A stretch of 64,000 bases of DNA from Archivesica marissinica (lineage: Eukaryota > Mollusca > Bivalvia > Venerida > Vesicomyidae): positions 55,345,018-55,409,017 of the forward strand of contig CM026404.1 in NCBI GenBank assembly GCA_014843695.1, written 5' to 3'. The notes under the pieces were generated by a model. It was not told the origin of the DNA. It was given only the letters and a program-made list of their open reading frames with translations, and ran no database searches. Numbering within the stretch: the stretch's first letter is position 1; the number at the start of each line of letters is the position of its first letter. The translations under genes and the position numbers were made by a program. Positions 12,901-27,900 of this stretch are shown here, piece by piece.

Positions 12901-15900
12901 ATAATAGTAAATCGGGTCTTACATAGATGGATGTCATAACACGGGTCTAACGTAGGTGTATGTGGTGATTCGGGTATTATGTAGGTGGACGTGATGGCAC
13001 GGGTTTTAGATAGGTGTACGTGATGACTCGAGGTTTATTTATGTGTAAGTGATGACTCGGGGTTTATTTATGTCTAAGTGATGTCTCGATGTTTATTTAT
13101 GTCTAAGTGATGACTCGATGTTTATTTATGTGTAAGTGATGACTCGAGGTTTATTTATGTCCAAGTGATGACTCGATGTTTATTTATGTCTAAGTGATGA
13201 CTCGATGTTTATTTATGTCTAAGTGATTACTCGATGTTTATTTATGTGTAAGTGATGACTCGCGGTTTATTTATGTCTAAGTGATGACTCGATGTTTATT
13301 TATGTCTAAGTGATGACTCGATGTTTATTTATGTCTAAGTGATGACTCGATGTTTATTTATGTCTAAGTGATGACTCGATGTTTATTTATGTGTAAGTGA
13401 TGACTCGATGTTTATTTATGTCTAAGTGATGACTCGATGTTTATTTATGTCTAAGTGATGACTCGATGTTTATTTATGTCTAAGTGATGACTCGATGTGT
13501 ATTTGGTGGACTTGATGACTCAGATCTTATGTAGGTGGACTTGATGACTCAGATCTTATGTAGGTGGACTTGATGACTCAGATCTCATGTAGGTGGACTT
13601 GATGACTCAGATCTCATGTAGGTGGACTTGATGACTCAGATCTTATGTAGGTGGACTTGATGACTCATATCTTATGTAGGTGGACTTGATGACTCATATC
13701 TTATGTAGGTGGACTTGATGACTCATATCTTATATAGGTGGACTTGATGACTCATATCTTATGTAGGTGGACTTGATGACTCATATCTTATGTAGGTGGA
13801 CCTGGTGACTCATATCTTTTATAGGTGGACTTGATGACTCATATCTTATGTAGGTGGACTTGATGACTCATATCTTATGTAGGTGGACCTGGTGACTCAT
13901 ATCTTATATAGGTGGACTTGATGACTCATATCTTATGTAGGTGGACTTGATGACTCATATCTTATGTAGGTGGACTTGATGACTCAGATATTATGTAGCT
14001 GGACCTGGTGACTCGGGTTTATATATGGGGATATATTATCAAGGGTCTGACGGTATGTAGGCATATGCGGTGACCTGGGCTTACATTTTAATAATCTTGT
14101 TTAAACAAGCTAGTGGCAACAAGAAATGTTCTTATATGTAGTTGCACTTTGTCCAACGTATCCACATATTCACGGATGTTCCATGCAATCTCTTTGGCTT
14201 GACATAATTTCTTTTTCTTGCAGATTAAATTTTCATTTTTTAAAAACAACAAAGAGAAAGCTTATGTGGTATTTGATGCCATAGGGAAGACGAAGGCGAC
14301 TTGGTTCAAATGTGACAATATACTACACTCGTCCTATACTGACCTTCCAGATAATACACTTCCAACGGAATGTCCCGGAAGGTATGTAAAATCCATCCAG
14401 AAATAGCATTATAATATACTATACTCGTCCTATACTGACCTTCCAGATATTACACTTCCAACGGAATGTCCCGGAAGGTATGTAAAATATATCCTGAAAT
14501 AGAATTACACTGTACTATAAAATGATTTTAAAAGTGTATGTATATAAACGAGAACAGACGGATCTGTAGTCCAGTGGTAAGCCAGTGATCGCAGGTTCGA
14601 TCCCCCGTCTGACCCTAATAAAATTAACTGTCTTTCAGATGGGACGTTAAACCGAAGTCTCGTGTCGGTGCTTTACACCGTGCACGTAAAAGAACCAGAG
14701 GAGACTCTGGAATGGGTCTCTGTCTGTATCGTTGCACTATCCTCCAGACATCTCAAATGACTAATCTCTTCAGGAGGTGTCGCTCATATGGGCAACCGGT
14801 AGCGACGATAAATAAACGTAAAACACACACACAAAACTTGACTACTCGATTTATCTTCCTTTCAGACTGCTTGCCAGTGGACTACCGCTGACTATGATGA
14901 AGTTGTCCTTTTTCTCAGCGCCCTGTGCTTCCACTACTGGCTGGCTCATTGTTGCTGATACCAACTTAGGGTTCTCCATTTGTCCCGACTACATGCCCGC
15001 CGATGGTAGCGAGCCAACACCTTATTTCAAATACTCCAACTTGACAACATTAGCGGATCTTTCTACAGGTATTAATACATAAGAATTATACAAACATAAT
15101 ATTATAGCACGTGTCATTATTCAATGAACATGTAAGCCTTTAATTATTTTTAAACGAATGTTATTCGATTATAATCGTTGACCATATATAATGATTTGGT
15201 ATGAAACGTTGTCATTTCAATATATTTACATTGCTATTGCATTTGTGACATTGATGAACGTATATGCCCTGATTGTATATATGTTCGTATGCGGTCCCAC
15301 CTAATGATATGTGCACGCATAGTTACGGACATGCGCACTCGCAGTGTTTAGGCAGCGTTCGTCGCGAAAAAAAGGCGTGACTTATAGTTTACGCTGTCCC
15401 AAGGATGATCTGTTTACCTGTTCCAGCACACGGTAAGTTGCACATCTGGACACATTGCTTCTTCTCACTCACTCATGGCGATGTATTCCACCAATAATGA
15501 GGTCTCAATAGAGCTTAAACTAATGCTGCAAGAACTACTTTCGCAATCCAGCTAAACTAAATATGCTTAAATTGTTGTTTCTTGGAAATGCTCATATATC
15601 TGAATTCATACAAATACACCATTCTTTTCAGAACTAGAAACAGCCGACAGCATAGGAATCTTCTTCCAAGGTATTATTAAAAACTACAAATAAATAAATA
15701 AAATAAACTTGGTCGGTGTAATTATAATTATATTGTATTGTGTTTTTATTAGGGATGGCAAGCAACGAATATTCGCTCGGATGTCCGAATATCCGAATAC
15801 TATTCCAGTATTCGAATATTCCGACAAAATATTATATATTTTGTAAATATGAAATAAACTGTCAAACGTTTTATGGACGTATTTATTGTTTGTGTGCGTC

Positions 15901-18900
15901 TACGTGCGTACGTGATATGATGTATTTCTTGTTGAGACTTCAAATGCCTATTGCAACACATAATTCTGTTCTGTTCATAGCCTCATCCGGCCGAAATATC
16001 TCCTAACGAAATGTATTTGCACCGTATTGTTGTCATATTGTAATTGTCACACAGCGTGGTTTTAAATTATGAGTATTTTAGTGAATTTCGTGTCCATCTT
16101 TAACCGGATGAAGGCTACTAAATCGTCTTGTCATTTCTATGAATTTAAATAGTTCTTCTGTTGTTGCCTGCGCATGCATAAACTCTGCCAACTGGTCATC
16201 TCCTGTTGATAGCAGTATGCTTAGTAAAATGTCTCTGATCCCGGTTCTCAGCAATATGTTCGAACACATTTAGTTCTTGGAACATTTCAGTTTTTGGATA
16301 GTGAGCAATTTATTCCGGCTTGCCACATGCACATAATGGATCTTCTTCTATTCCCACATTATGCCGGTGCTCTTTTAAATTACAATGCACACTTTGTAGT
16401 TGCAAGAGCAGACTCTGTAGTGTAGTTTGGCTAAAGCACTGGGGGCTGAAGTCGATATGCTTGGCCTGGACTTTTGGCTTCAGTTCATGTAGGTATTTTC
16501 CTTTATCAGTATTGTCCCATCTTCTTTGCCATTTTATGTGCAGTGTTCTCTTTGCAGCCTTTCTTACACCCGCTTGTGTTATTGGTTCTTGCGAGTCAAT
16601 TTCCATCTTCTCGGCCTTTTTCGCAGCCTCCTTTGCTAACTTGCGATCTCATTTCCAAGTATTGTGGCATGTCCTTGAGATCAGTCAAGTTGGATGAATG
16701 TACACAGACCTTCCAAGTACACATGAGCTTAATCTCTTACACAGCTTTAACATGCATCTTACAATCCCAACCAAGCGTAAGTATACATATAGCTGATTGA
16801 CTATCGGATAGGATTCTTAGGTGGTTTTCTGTGCTCTTGCAGTATGAACTGTAGTGTGATTTTGATCGCAAGTAGCTCACAAATCAGGATTGAGGCAAGT
16901 TTCGATACTTGTTGTTTAATCTCTATGCGTTCATCGTTGGGCATAACTATACAGGAACCTGCACCACATGGGCCGAGGTTGCCCCGACAAGAACCATCTG
17001 TGAACGCAATGCCAGCATTTGGGTCAGTTGTCTGTGACATCTGGTTGGTTACCTTTCTGGCTTGGTTTTGATGTTCCGTCGTCCTGTTCTTTGAGGAGTA
17101 CAGGTTGTTCCAATATGTAGGCTTGCGTCTGCTGGGTTGGATACTGTCCAGGTATGACAACTCTGGCTCAATACAGCTGATATTCATCTGTTAGCGATTC
17201 CATGTCGATAACCTAAAGAAGCATCTTACCAATAGGCGTTGATGATGCACTGGGAACATCTGTTATTTCTTTGCAACTGTTCAAACTCTGCCTGGTGAGT
17301 TTGGTTTCTGCCTTTGTCATTATCTTTGCACACTCTCTGATGGCCATCTCTTCCCTACGCAGATCAAGGGGTGGGACCCCAGCCTGTACATCGATACCTT
17401 CGCAGCTTACTGATGGTGCAGCTCCAAGACACAAAACAAGTCCTTTGCTCTGACTCTTCTCTAATATGTTGACTGTGGTACCTGACTGCAAGACTGGTGA
17501 AGCATATTCCCAGTCTGGAGCCACAACACTAATGTACAGTTTCAGTATATTTTCTGGCGATGTTCTCTCCGACTTTGCTACATACATCAACTGTCCGAGT
17601 GCTTTGGAAGCCTTTGTCTCTACATACAGTATATACTGGCGGAAGTTTAACTTCTCATCTAGAACAACACAAATGATCGTTGCTGTTTGTACTCTTTTCA
17701 GCTGATTACTCTTCAGGGTAAATGTGCTGTCTGGTGTGTTATAAGGGGCTTTTGTGAAGATCAGATACTCTGTCTTGTCCGTATTAAGTTTCATCCTCCA
17801 CTTGGTGGTCCATCTTGCTACGACATCCAAGTCATGCTGCACGTGCTTCTCTTGTGTTTAAGGCTACCCTCTGTACGCCACATTGATCCATCTTCAGCCA
17901 ATTTTACCTTCCTTCTGATTGGAAGTACCCTGGAAATCGTAGAAACTTTGGATAGTGGAAATCGAACGTCGATGTGTTATGGTAAAACGTTGGCAGACGT
18001 AGTTATGGGATTAGAAAGGTTGGAGAGGGCCATGGACATACGAAGGAGGTCACCTAGTAGAGGTATAAGGGGGAATACGAATGGTAGGCCCACCATTAAG
18101 AGCACGGTTTCAAAACGGACCCGAAGGACTATGGATATACTCCATTGACGTTTTGGACGCCTGGATTTATACAGGTCCGCACCCTGCAAGGAAAGTATTT
18201 AGCACGGTGCGGGTAGATCGCCGTAGGCCTAAGTGGTTAATTACGGCGCTCAGAACGACAAGCCATTGTGATTCTAACATGACCAAAATATCTAAAAAGC
18301 GCAAACAGAGTTGTTGTTATTTTTTTAAAGTGCGTACATAATGTCCTTCTTACGTCTGCCGAGCCATTTTAGAATTATACTTTAGTTCCAGTGGTATCAT
18401 GTGCTTATTCTGTAGGCCTGTTCTGTTCCACTGGTTCTAGTACAATGTATACGTTTCCCATGTTTGTTGTTATATCATTATCATATATACTTAAATCTAC
18501 ACCGCCTCTTGTATTGGGTTCCATAGCGAATGAGGTATCGAGAGCGGTTAAATAAAACATTGTTCGAATTTCTTTCAGAATCGAGCTAGTATAAATTTGT
18601 ATAAATTAATTACAGTCTGGGATATGGCATTCAAAGGGGTGGAGAGTATCAAACCCGTTGATGTGGGAACGAATAACATAACCGGATTGTTTATTTCTGA
18701 TCATACAATGAACGATAACTCTGATACAACTGTGAGGAATCTACAGCATACACCGGCGTCACAGATCTTCAAATCGGACGTCATCAATCTCTGGGATAGC
18801 TACTACATAGATACGGTACCAATATTGTTAGAACATTGTTCGCTTGACGACTTCCGGAAACCAATATGCGCATGCGTACACGGAGTTGACAAAAATAGAT

Positions 18901-21900
18901 CTATAGTATCTTCTTGACACTCTTTTGAGTGAAAAATGACACACACTTGGTGAATGGTCCATTAACATCTTTGTTACTTAGTATTTTGGAATGCTTACAT
19001 TTTGGTAAATGTAGGTTTGCTGTAGTGTGCTTTCCAGCAGTATTTATTTGATGTTTGTTAAATATTTTACAAAATTTAAGCATTCCAAAAAGTTATATGG
19101 CAAAGATGCTAAGGGTCCATTCACAAATTACACTGTAAGTGAACACAGTCGATTTTACGGGATGACGTTCTGGTGAATGGGAAAACAATTAGTATCGCCA
19201 TGGATTTGTCTATGTCATAGGTATAGGTGGCAGGTAACTCGCGTAGAATGATATGTGGACAGCGATCGAGTTAACATAAAACTCGAACCAGACAAAGTAC
19301 TTGTATAGCGGCAGTTTGATAAAACATCCAGACGATATTAGATGTACGACCTATGCTTCTTGTTTTAATTAACTCCCACAAACCAATGTGTTATTTAACA
19401 AGCTGAACAATCGAATTGTCACATATTTTAGCTCTACAGTCAAACCTGTGTTAGTGGTCACCTGTATTAAGCAGCCAACCTGCATTAAACAGCCAGTTGT
19501 CAGATTCCCAAATTGTTGTTTTTATATACATTTGACCTCTATTAAGCAGCCACCTGTGCTAAGCAGCCACTTTCTGTGATTCCCTTGGCTGGCTTCTTAA
19601 GACAGGTTTGACTGTATATCAGAGTTGCTCTCTACATTTTCGTCCCATATTTGTGTTTTTTATCTTCAAAAATGTAAGCTGACTATTGAGAGAAAATAGA
19701 TTAGTTGTAATCTCCATTCTGTAAATGATTTTAAAATTGTGATAAAACTAATTGATTTTATTTCACAACCGGTAACATTTAGTTTAAATGATACCTAAAA
19801 CAGATACATAATATATTTCTAGTTGTCTTGAACGAGTTATTTTTTATTTGAGTTCAGGTCAATATATTCCAAGCAATACTTTATTCATTATGCTCATTTT
19901 GTAGGTGAAGTTTTCCATGCTAAAGAGCGGTGTAGAGAAGGCCTATGTGGTGTTTGACAGTGTAAACACAGACAAGTTATCTTGGTTTGGCGAGACAAGC
20001 ATGCTATATAGTAGCTACGGTAGCACATTGGCTGACGCTTCTTTAGAGATATGTTCTATAGAGGGGTAGGTCGCTATATATAGTAACTACGGTAGCACAT
20101 TGATTGAATCTTCTTAGGAGATATTTTCTATAGATGAGTAGGTATCTATATATAGTTGCTACGGTAGTACACTGTCTGACGTTGTGAGATATGTTCCATA
20201 GAGGGTAGGTATCTATATATAGTAGCTACGGTAGTACACTGTCTGACGTTGTGAGATATGTTCTATAGAGGGTAGGTATCTATATATAGTAGCTACGGTA
20301 GTACACTGTCTGACGTTGTGAGATATGTTCCATAGAGGGTAGGTATCTATATATAGTAGCTACGGTAGTACACTGTCTGACGTTGTGAGATATGTTCCAT
20401 AGAGGGTAGGTATCTATATATAGTAGCTACGGTAGTACACTGTCTGACGTTGTGAGATATGTTCCATAGAGGGTAGGTATCTATATATAGTAGCTACGGT
20501 AGTACACTGTCTGACGTTGTGAGATATGTTCTATAGAGGGGTAGGTATCTAGTAGCTACGGTAGTACACTGTCTGACGTTGTGAGATATGTTCTATAGAG
20601 GGTAGGTATCTATATATAGTAGCTACGGTAGTACACTGTCTGACGTTGTGAGATATGTTCCATAGAGGGGTAGGTATCTAGTAGCTACGGTAGTACACTG
20701 TCTGACGTTGTGAGATATGTTCCATAGAGGGGTAGGTATCTAGTAGCTACGGTAGTACACTGTCTGACGTTGTGAGATATGTTCCATAGAGGGGTAGGTA
20801 TCTAGTAGCTACGGTAGTACACTGTCTGACGTTGTGAGATATGTTCCATAGAGGGGTAGGTATCTAGTAGCTACGGTAGTACACTGTCTGACGTTGTGAG
20901 ATATGTTCCATAGAGGGGTAGGTATCTAGTAGCTACGGTAGTACACTGTCTGACGTTGTGAGATATGTTCTATAGAGGGGTAGGTATCTAGTAGCTACGG
21001 TAGTACACTGTCTGACGTTGTGAGATATGTTCCATAGAGGGGTAGGTATCTAGTAGCTACGGTAGTACACTGTCTGACGTTGTGAGATATGTTCCATAGA
21101 GGGGTAGGTATCTAGTAGCTACGGTAGTACACTGTCTGACGTTGTGTGATATGTTCCATAGAGGGGTAGGTATCTAGTAGCTACGGTAGTACACTGTCTG
21201 ACGTTGTGAGATATGTTCCATAGAGGGTAGGTATCTATATATAGTAGCTACGGTAGTACACTGGCTGACGTTGTGAGATATGTTCTATAGAGGGTAGGTA
21301 TCTATACATAGTAGCTACGGTAGTACACTGTCTGACGTTGTGAGATATGTTCTATATAGGGGTAGGTATCTAGTAGCTACGGTAGTACACTGTCTGACGT
21401 TGTGAGATATGTTCTATAGAGGGGTAGGTATCTAGTGGCTACGGTAGTACACTGTATGACGTTGTGAGATATGTTCTATAGAGGGTAGGTATCTATATAT
21501 AGTAGCTACGGTAGTACACTGTCTTACGTTGTGAGATATGTTCCATAGAGGGGTAGGTATCTAGTAGCTACGGTAGTACCCTCGAGTTTCCGGTTTCCGT
21601 TATGATAAGAAATGATCGGCATTCAACAAAACGAATCTTAAAACTACATAGTTTCTAAATGTATGATGTAAATAAACTAACTTACCTCTGTTATTCCATA
21701 TAATTAGAAATGAATATGACAACGTAAATAATAATGGTCGCTGCCATTTTTACAACGACCCGGAACCGACATATGTGGTGACTGGTACCGGAGTTTTCGT
21801 GACCTTTCAGAAAATCAATTTTGCGTATAATCGAATGGGTGTAAATATCAAATGAACACGTGTTGTGCAGCATGATGATGATTTCTATTATTTTGATGAA

Positions 21901-24900
21901 TATTCCTCACACTTTGACAGTTTAACATTAAACATCTAACAAGTATCACAATGTGGACACCTAAACACATCACCCAATATTGTAAATCTGTCACACTGTG
22001 CCCATTTAACAAAAAGAAGAGAGTGACATAGTTCGAACTCCCCTGGCTGTGACCTATTGCAAACACAACATTTAGCATCATCATCACTAACACATTCATT
22101 ATCATCATCTTCAGACTGTGGGGGAGTTGTTAAATCAATTGGTCCACCAGCCTTAGACAAACCAGAAGTAGACGGGTTTGGACCTTTCGATTGCTCTACC
22201 TTTACAGGTGCAGCCAATACTGGCACTTTACATTTACCAGAATTTGAGGTTTTTGCAACAGTCTGAGGCTTTGATCGAGATTTCGATTGTTTTGCAACGG
22301 TCTTACCAGTAGTCTGAAGCTTTGACTTTTTTGACACAGTCTCAGGCTTAGATTTATTTTTAGCTGATACAGACTTTTTTGGCGGAACATAGGCTAAATA
22401 CTCTTATTTTTTTTGACACATCAGGTTCTGTAATGGCCTTACCAGCAATAATTTTACTCAGTGATCTCCTTTCAGATTTAAATGGTGGCTTGAATACTGG
22501 TCTCTTTTTTTAAAAGAAATTGTCAACTGTAGGCCTACCGGTAATATTGTTTGTCTCAGATGAGACAGATGGACCACAGACTGGATTTTCTACATTACTC
22601 AGGACAAGTGGTACTGTAATTAATGGTTCATCATCAGCAAATGGGACTGTCTCTGGAGCATTAGAGAGCTGGTCGAGTGGTTCTGTCTGCTCATGGTCAT
22701 CTACCTGCATGTCTTGTTCACCTGACGTGTCTGCCTGCATTTCAGACCTCAACTGGTTCATGTCGAATAAATCGATGTCCACCACCTCTGGCTGGAATGG
22801 GAAAATCCCTGACCTTCTGAATGCGGACTGCAAATTATTGACAGAAAGAGCAGATGCATATGCTTTGCATGATATAGAGCACACTGTTACCTATCCACCA
22901 CCCTACCTGTATTAGGCTGAAACTTTTTACATTCAGTGCTGTATATTTTGGCAAAAGGACCAAAGCACCCAACATCCATAGGCTGTAAAATATGGGATGT
23001 GTGTAGTGGCAAAACATACAAAATGATGTCATGGTTTATGGCCCAGTCAATAATATATGGTGAAAGATGTGATCGATGACCATCATATAATAGGAGAAGT
23101 GGACGCTTTCCAGTGGCATATCGGACTAAATGGGTTTCCAGGTAATTCTGGAAGACTTCCCCATTGGACCACCCAGACGTGGTAACATTACCCTGTGCTC
23201 CAGGTGATGCACCTTCCATCAACTCTGTTCTCATCCTGGCTCCTGAAGTACATCAACAAGTACAGCAATAAATAGAATGGCACCTGGCAGGTGCACCACA
23301 GGAACACTGTAACTTAAACAGTCATGATTTTATGATGTTAATTTTTAATTTTACTTAACAAAAATACAACACCACAGACAGGTATAGAATAATATAAAAT
23401 GAAAATTAATAATGAAATGACATGATTAGTGAACTAAGGATGGACGTATTATAAAATAGATACCTGCAAAAACGAAGTATGGTGGTATCTGTTGCCCGAT
23501 TGCATTACCACATCCAAATATAGTCGTTGTAGTCGACCTCTCAGATGTAATGACAGATGTGGTGCCGTCCCGGATACCAACAACATGGGTGGGCTTGAAG
23601 TTTTGTTGGACACCTTTCTCATCAACATTATATATGCATTCGGGACTGTGCTTTAAATTGTATTTCTCCATGATGTTGCCAAGTTCACTGAAATAGTTAC
23701 TGACACTCTCTCTTGACGTTGCTTTTGCCCTTAGTTCTGATATGGTTTTAGGTCGCTGTACTTACAACTCTGGCCACCTACTTAAAAAGGCATACAACCA
23801 TTTATACCGTAGTGGTGTGTCACGGTTTCGCTTACCTAAGCAGGTAGCAAACTCCGAAGCCACGTTTATGACCTCTGCCCTGGCATATGGGTACCCAACC
23901 GTCGCCATTTCTTTTACGTGGGCAATCAGCCTAGCCTCCTCCAGCTCACTTAGGACCGGCCCAGGACCAGACCTACAGTATCAATTAAGTTGTTATTAGC
24001 TTGAGGGTATAAGAAACAGCTATACAGCTAGAATATATGTTTATGTAGTAATATCAAGTGTAAAACAACAAATAATTATTAATGACCTTGTTGCGTCCAC
24101 TGACACATGTCCCAACACACGATCTCGCAGTGTCTGCATGGGAACAGCATATACCGTCGATGCCTTCCTTAGAGACAGCTCCTTTGCCAAGACACTCTGG
24201 TAGGCGTTGGTTAGGGCGGTTGGCGAATATTGCCTGTACTTTTTCTGTGTATGTGGTGGACTGCCATAAACCTAAAGCAAAAATAAAAAATATTCCTTTA
24301 AGTACACGACAGGACACGTTGATGATGACAGTAAACAACTGTATGGACCTCAATACGATATAAGAGATGTCTCCAAATCTATCTCCCCTTACACTAACTA
24401 AAATTGTAACCCAGTCTATTTTGACCTTCACATTAAATGACAGGTAGGTAAACAAATCAGACGACGCAAAACAAAACTGGAAATGGTCAATATTTTACAG
24501 TAAATCAAATGGACAAATGTGATGCAATATTGCATTATGAAAGATAGCATGTTTTATACCAATACAAGGACAATAACCGATTACTTACGCCTCCAAGGAT
24601 TATACGGAGCATTTTCTTGCTAAAGATAGAAAGTGACAGTTGCCAATCTCGCTTCCTGATTGGTGACGTCAGAAAATACCGATCGCGCGCAGTATTGTAA
24701 ATACTTCCGGGGTAACGAAAACGAAGGTATCACGATTTGAGGACACTAGAGGATACATTGAGGTGTGGGTATCCAGAGCCCAGCTACAAATCCGAAATAC
24801 TATGATTAACCATGATGGAGCGGGGGATCGAACACGAGATCCGTCAACTACCCACTGATCAGCTCCAGTAATTCTCTTTCTGTCCCCTATATATTACATT

Positions 24901-27900
24901 GATGAAACGTAATGGTTGAATAATTTGTGACTGATGACATGCATATATTATAGAGACACGTACCGTAACTGGCAGATACAGAGTCTGGCCGACGACACAG
25001 GATGTACGAGTACAGAACAGTTGGGCTGGATGTTTATCAAAGAATCAGGGAATAACGGAAGCTGTAGTTGGGATACTAGCACAGTCAAGAAGAAACCATA
25101 TTTCCTATATAACACAGGCACCGAGGCAGTAAACCCGTGTAAGGCATTGCTTGTTAAACCAGCTGAAATATTTTATATAACACAGGCACCGCGGCAGTAA
25201 ATCCGAGTAAGGCATTGCTTGTTAAACCAGCTGAAATATTTTATATAACACAGGCACCGCGGCAGTAAATCCGAGTAAGGCATTGCTTGTTAAACTAGCT
25301 GAAATATTTTATATACCACAGGCACCGCGGCAGTAAATCCGAGTAAGGCATTGCTTGTTAAACCAGCTGAAATATTCTATATAATAGAGATAACACGACA
25401 GTAAACCCATGTAAGGCATTGCTTGCGTGGTTAAACTAGCTGATATATTCTATATAATACAGATAACACGACAGTAAACCCATGTAATGTATTGCTTGCT
25501 TTGTAAAACTATGCTTGCGTTGTTAACCTCAGTCGATATATTCTATATAATACAGACACCGATGTATACACCGATAATACAGTAAACCCGTGTTAGGCAT
25601 TGCTTGCGTTGTTAAACACAGTCGATATATGCATTATAATATAGGTACCTCGGCAGTATACCCGTATACGGCATTGCTTGCTTTGCTAAACACAGTCGAT
25701 ATATGCATTATAATATAGGTACCTCGGCAGTATACCCGTATACGGCATTGCTTGCTTTGCTAAACACAGTCGATATATGCATTATAATATAGGTACCTCG
25801 GCAGTATACCCGTATACGGCATTGCTTGCTTTGCTAAACACAGTCGATATATGCATTATAATATAGGTACCTCGGCAGTATACCCGTATACGGCATTGCT
25901 TGCTTTGCTAAACACAGTCGATATATGCATTATAATATAGGTACCTCGGCAGTATACCCGTATACGGCATTGCTTGCTTTGCTAAACACAGTCGATATAT
26001 GCATTATAATATAGGTACCTCGGCAGTATACCCGTATACGGCATTGCTTGCTTTGCTAAACACAGTCGATATATGCATTATAATATAGGTACCTCGGCAG
26101 TATACCCGTATACGGCATTGCTTGCTTTGCTAAACACAGTCGATATATGCATTATAATATAGGTACCTCGGCAGTATACCCGTATACGGCATTGCTTGCT
26201 TTGCTAAACACAGTCGATATATGCATTATAATATAGGTACCTCGGTAGTATACCCGTATACGGCACTGCTTGCTTTGCTAAACTCAGTCAATATATGCAT
26301 TATAATATAGGTACCTCGGCAGTATACCCGTATAAGGCATTGCTTGCTTTGCTAAACTCAGTCAATATACCCTATATAATACTGACAACACGACAGTAAT
26401 TACTAAACCAGTCTAAGGTTTTGCTTGCTTTGTTATATCCTAAGATTGTGCTACAGTGAATATCACATGCCAACTTGATTTAGTTATACGTATTTCTGTC
26501 ATCCTTATATATATGTTTATAATACATACTGAGGGGTTATTGCGTGGCTAGTTTCATATCAGCCTAGGTATCGATCCGAGGTAACTTGATATCAGCCTGA
26601 GACGCTACAGGAAGTAAACAAACTATCACCGAGTGCGCACGCATTCTATTCTCAGGAAGTGGTTCAAATACGACCGCATGCATGCATGGCCGTATCAGAC
26701 CAGAATAAATTATATCAAACCAGCAAGCATTATATCAGACTGGAAAATACAGCGTTACGTATCAAAGTGGGCGGTAGACACTATTGTGGTATGCAAATAA
26801 CGGCAAACCATAGACTAACATTCATATCTAAGTAATAATTAGAGGTTATTACGTAGCTCAGAGTTTCATATCAGCCTAGGTATCGACCGGAAGTAACTTG
26901 ATATCAGCTTGAGACGCTACAGGAAGTATGCAAACTAGCACTGAGTGCGAATGTGTTACTTTCTCAGGAACTAGTTATGATACGGCTTTTTTGTTCGGGT
27001 TTGATACGTAATATCAGACAGGAAAACACAGCGTATCAACCCTTTTTTATGACAGCAATATTAATAAAACGTGCTAAAGGTGATGTACACACATTAATTT
27101 CATTTCTGTTATTTATGTTTTACGGAGAATTGGAGCTACGACAAGAGACTAATGAGAGCAAGACTATCCTAGTCAAAATAAGAATATGTATTTTTCAACT
27201 GTTCGAGTATATTAGAAATGTTAAAATGTTGGATTTCTTGACTTCAAAACTTGTGTAATACTTGTTTTGTAACGAATACAATTGTATGATAGCTTGTGGA
27301 AGTCGTGATAGCGCACAGGATGCGCGTTCGTTTCAGGTGCGAAAGGTCCGGAGTTCGAGCCCCGCTGGAGCCGTTACGATTCTGCCCTTAGGCAAGGCAT
27401 TTAAATTCCACATCGCATCTTCTCTCTCCCTCGTGGCGATGGATTCCATCAGGAATGAGGTATCGAGAGTGATTAATATAAGTTGTAAGAACTTGTTTCG
27501 CAATCGAGCTAAACTAAATCTGTATAAATAATTGTATGATAGCAACGTTTTTTTTTAGAAATTGTGACACTCAGTTTAAACATGTATATAACTGTTAACA
27601 GTTGCAACGACGTTCTCTTTAGATTGACAGCAAACTACTTTTATTCGTTTGATTTTAATATTTTTTAGAATGAACATGTCTTTATAGAAATTGCCCTCCC
27701 ACCCCCGCCCCCAATATATGTATTGACTAAATCATATTTATTTCGTGCAATAGATATACAACTGTATGAAAGTAGTGACGTATGCTATGTCCAGTATACA
27801 GTGACGTATGCTATGTCCAGTATACAGTGACGTATGCTATGTCCAGTATACAGTGACGTATGCTATGTCCAGTATACAGTGACGTATGCTATGTCCAGTA

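Noticed and set aside
17687..18148. 153-codon plus-strand frame
   Set aside because: Partly antisense to the LINE RT fragment and otherwise without recognisable features or splice context.
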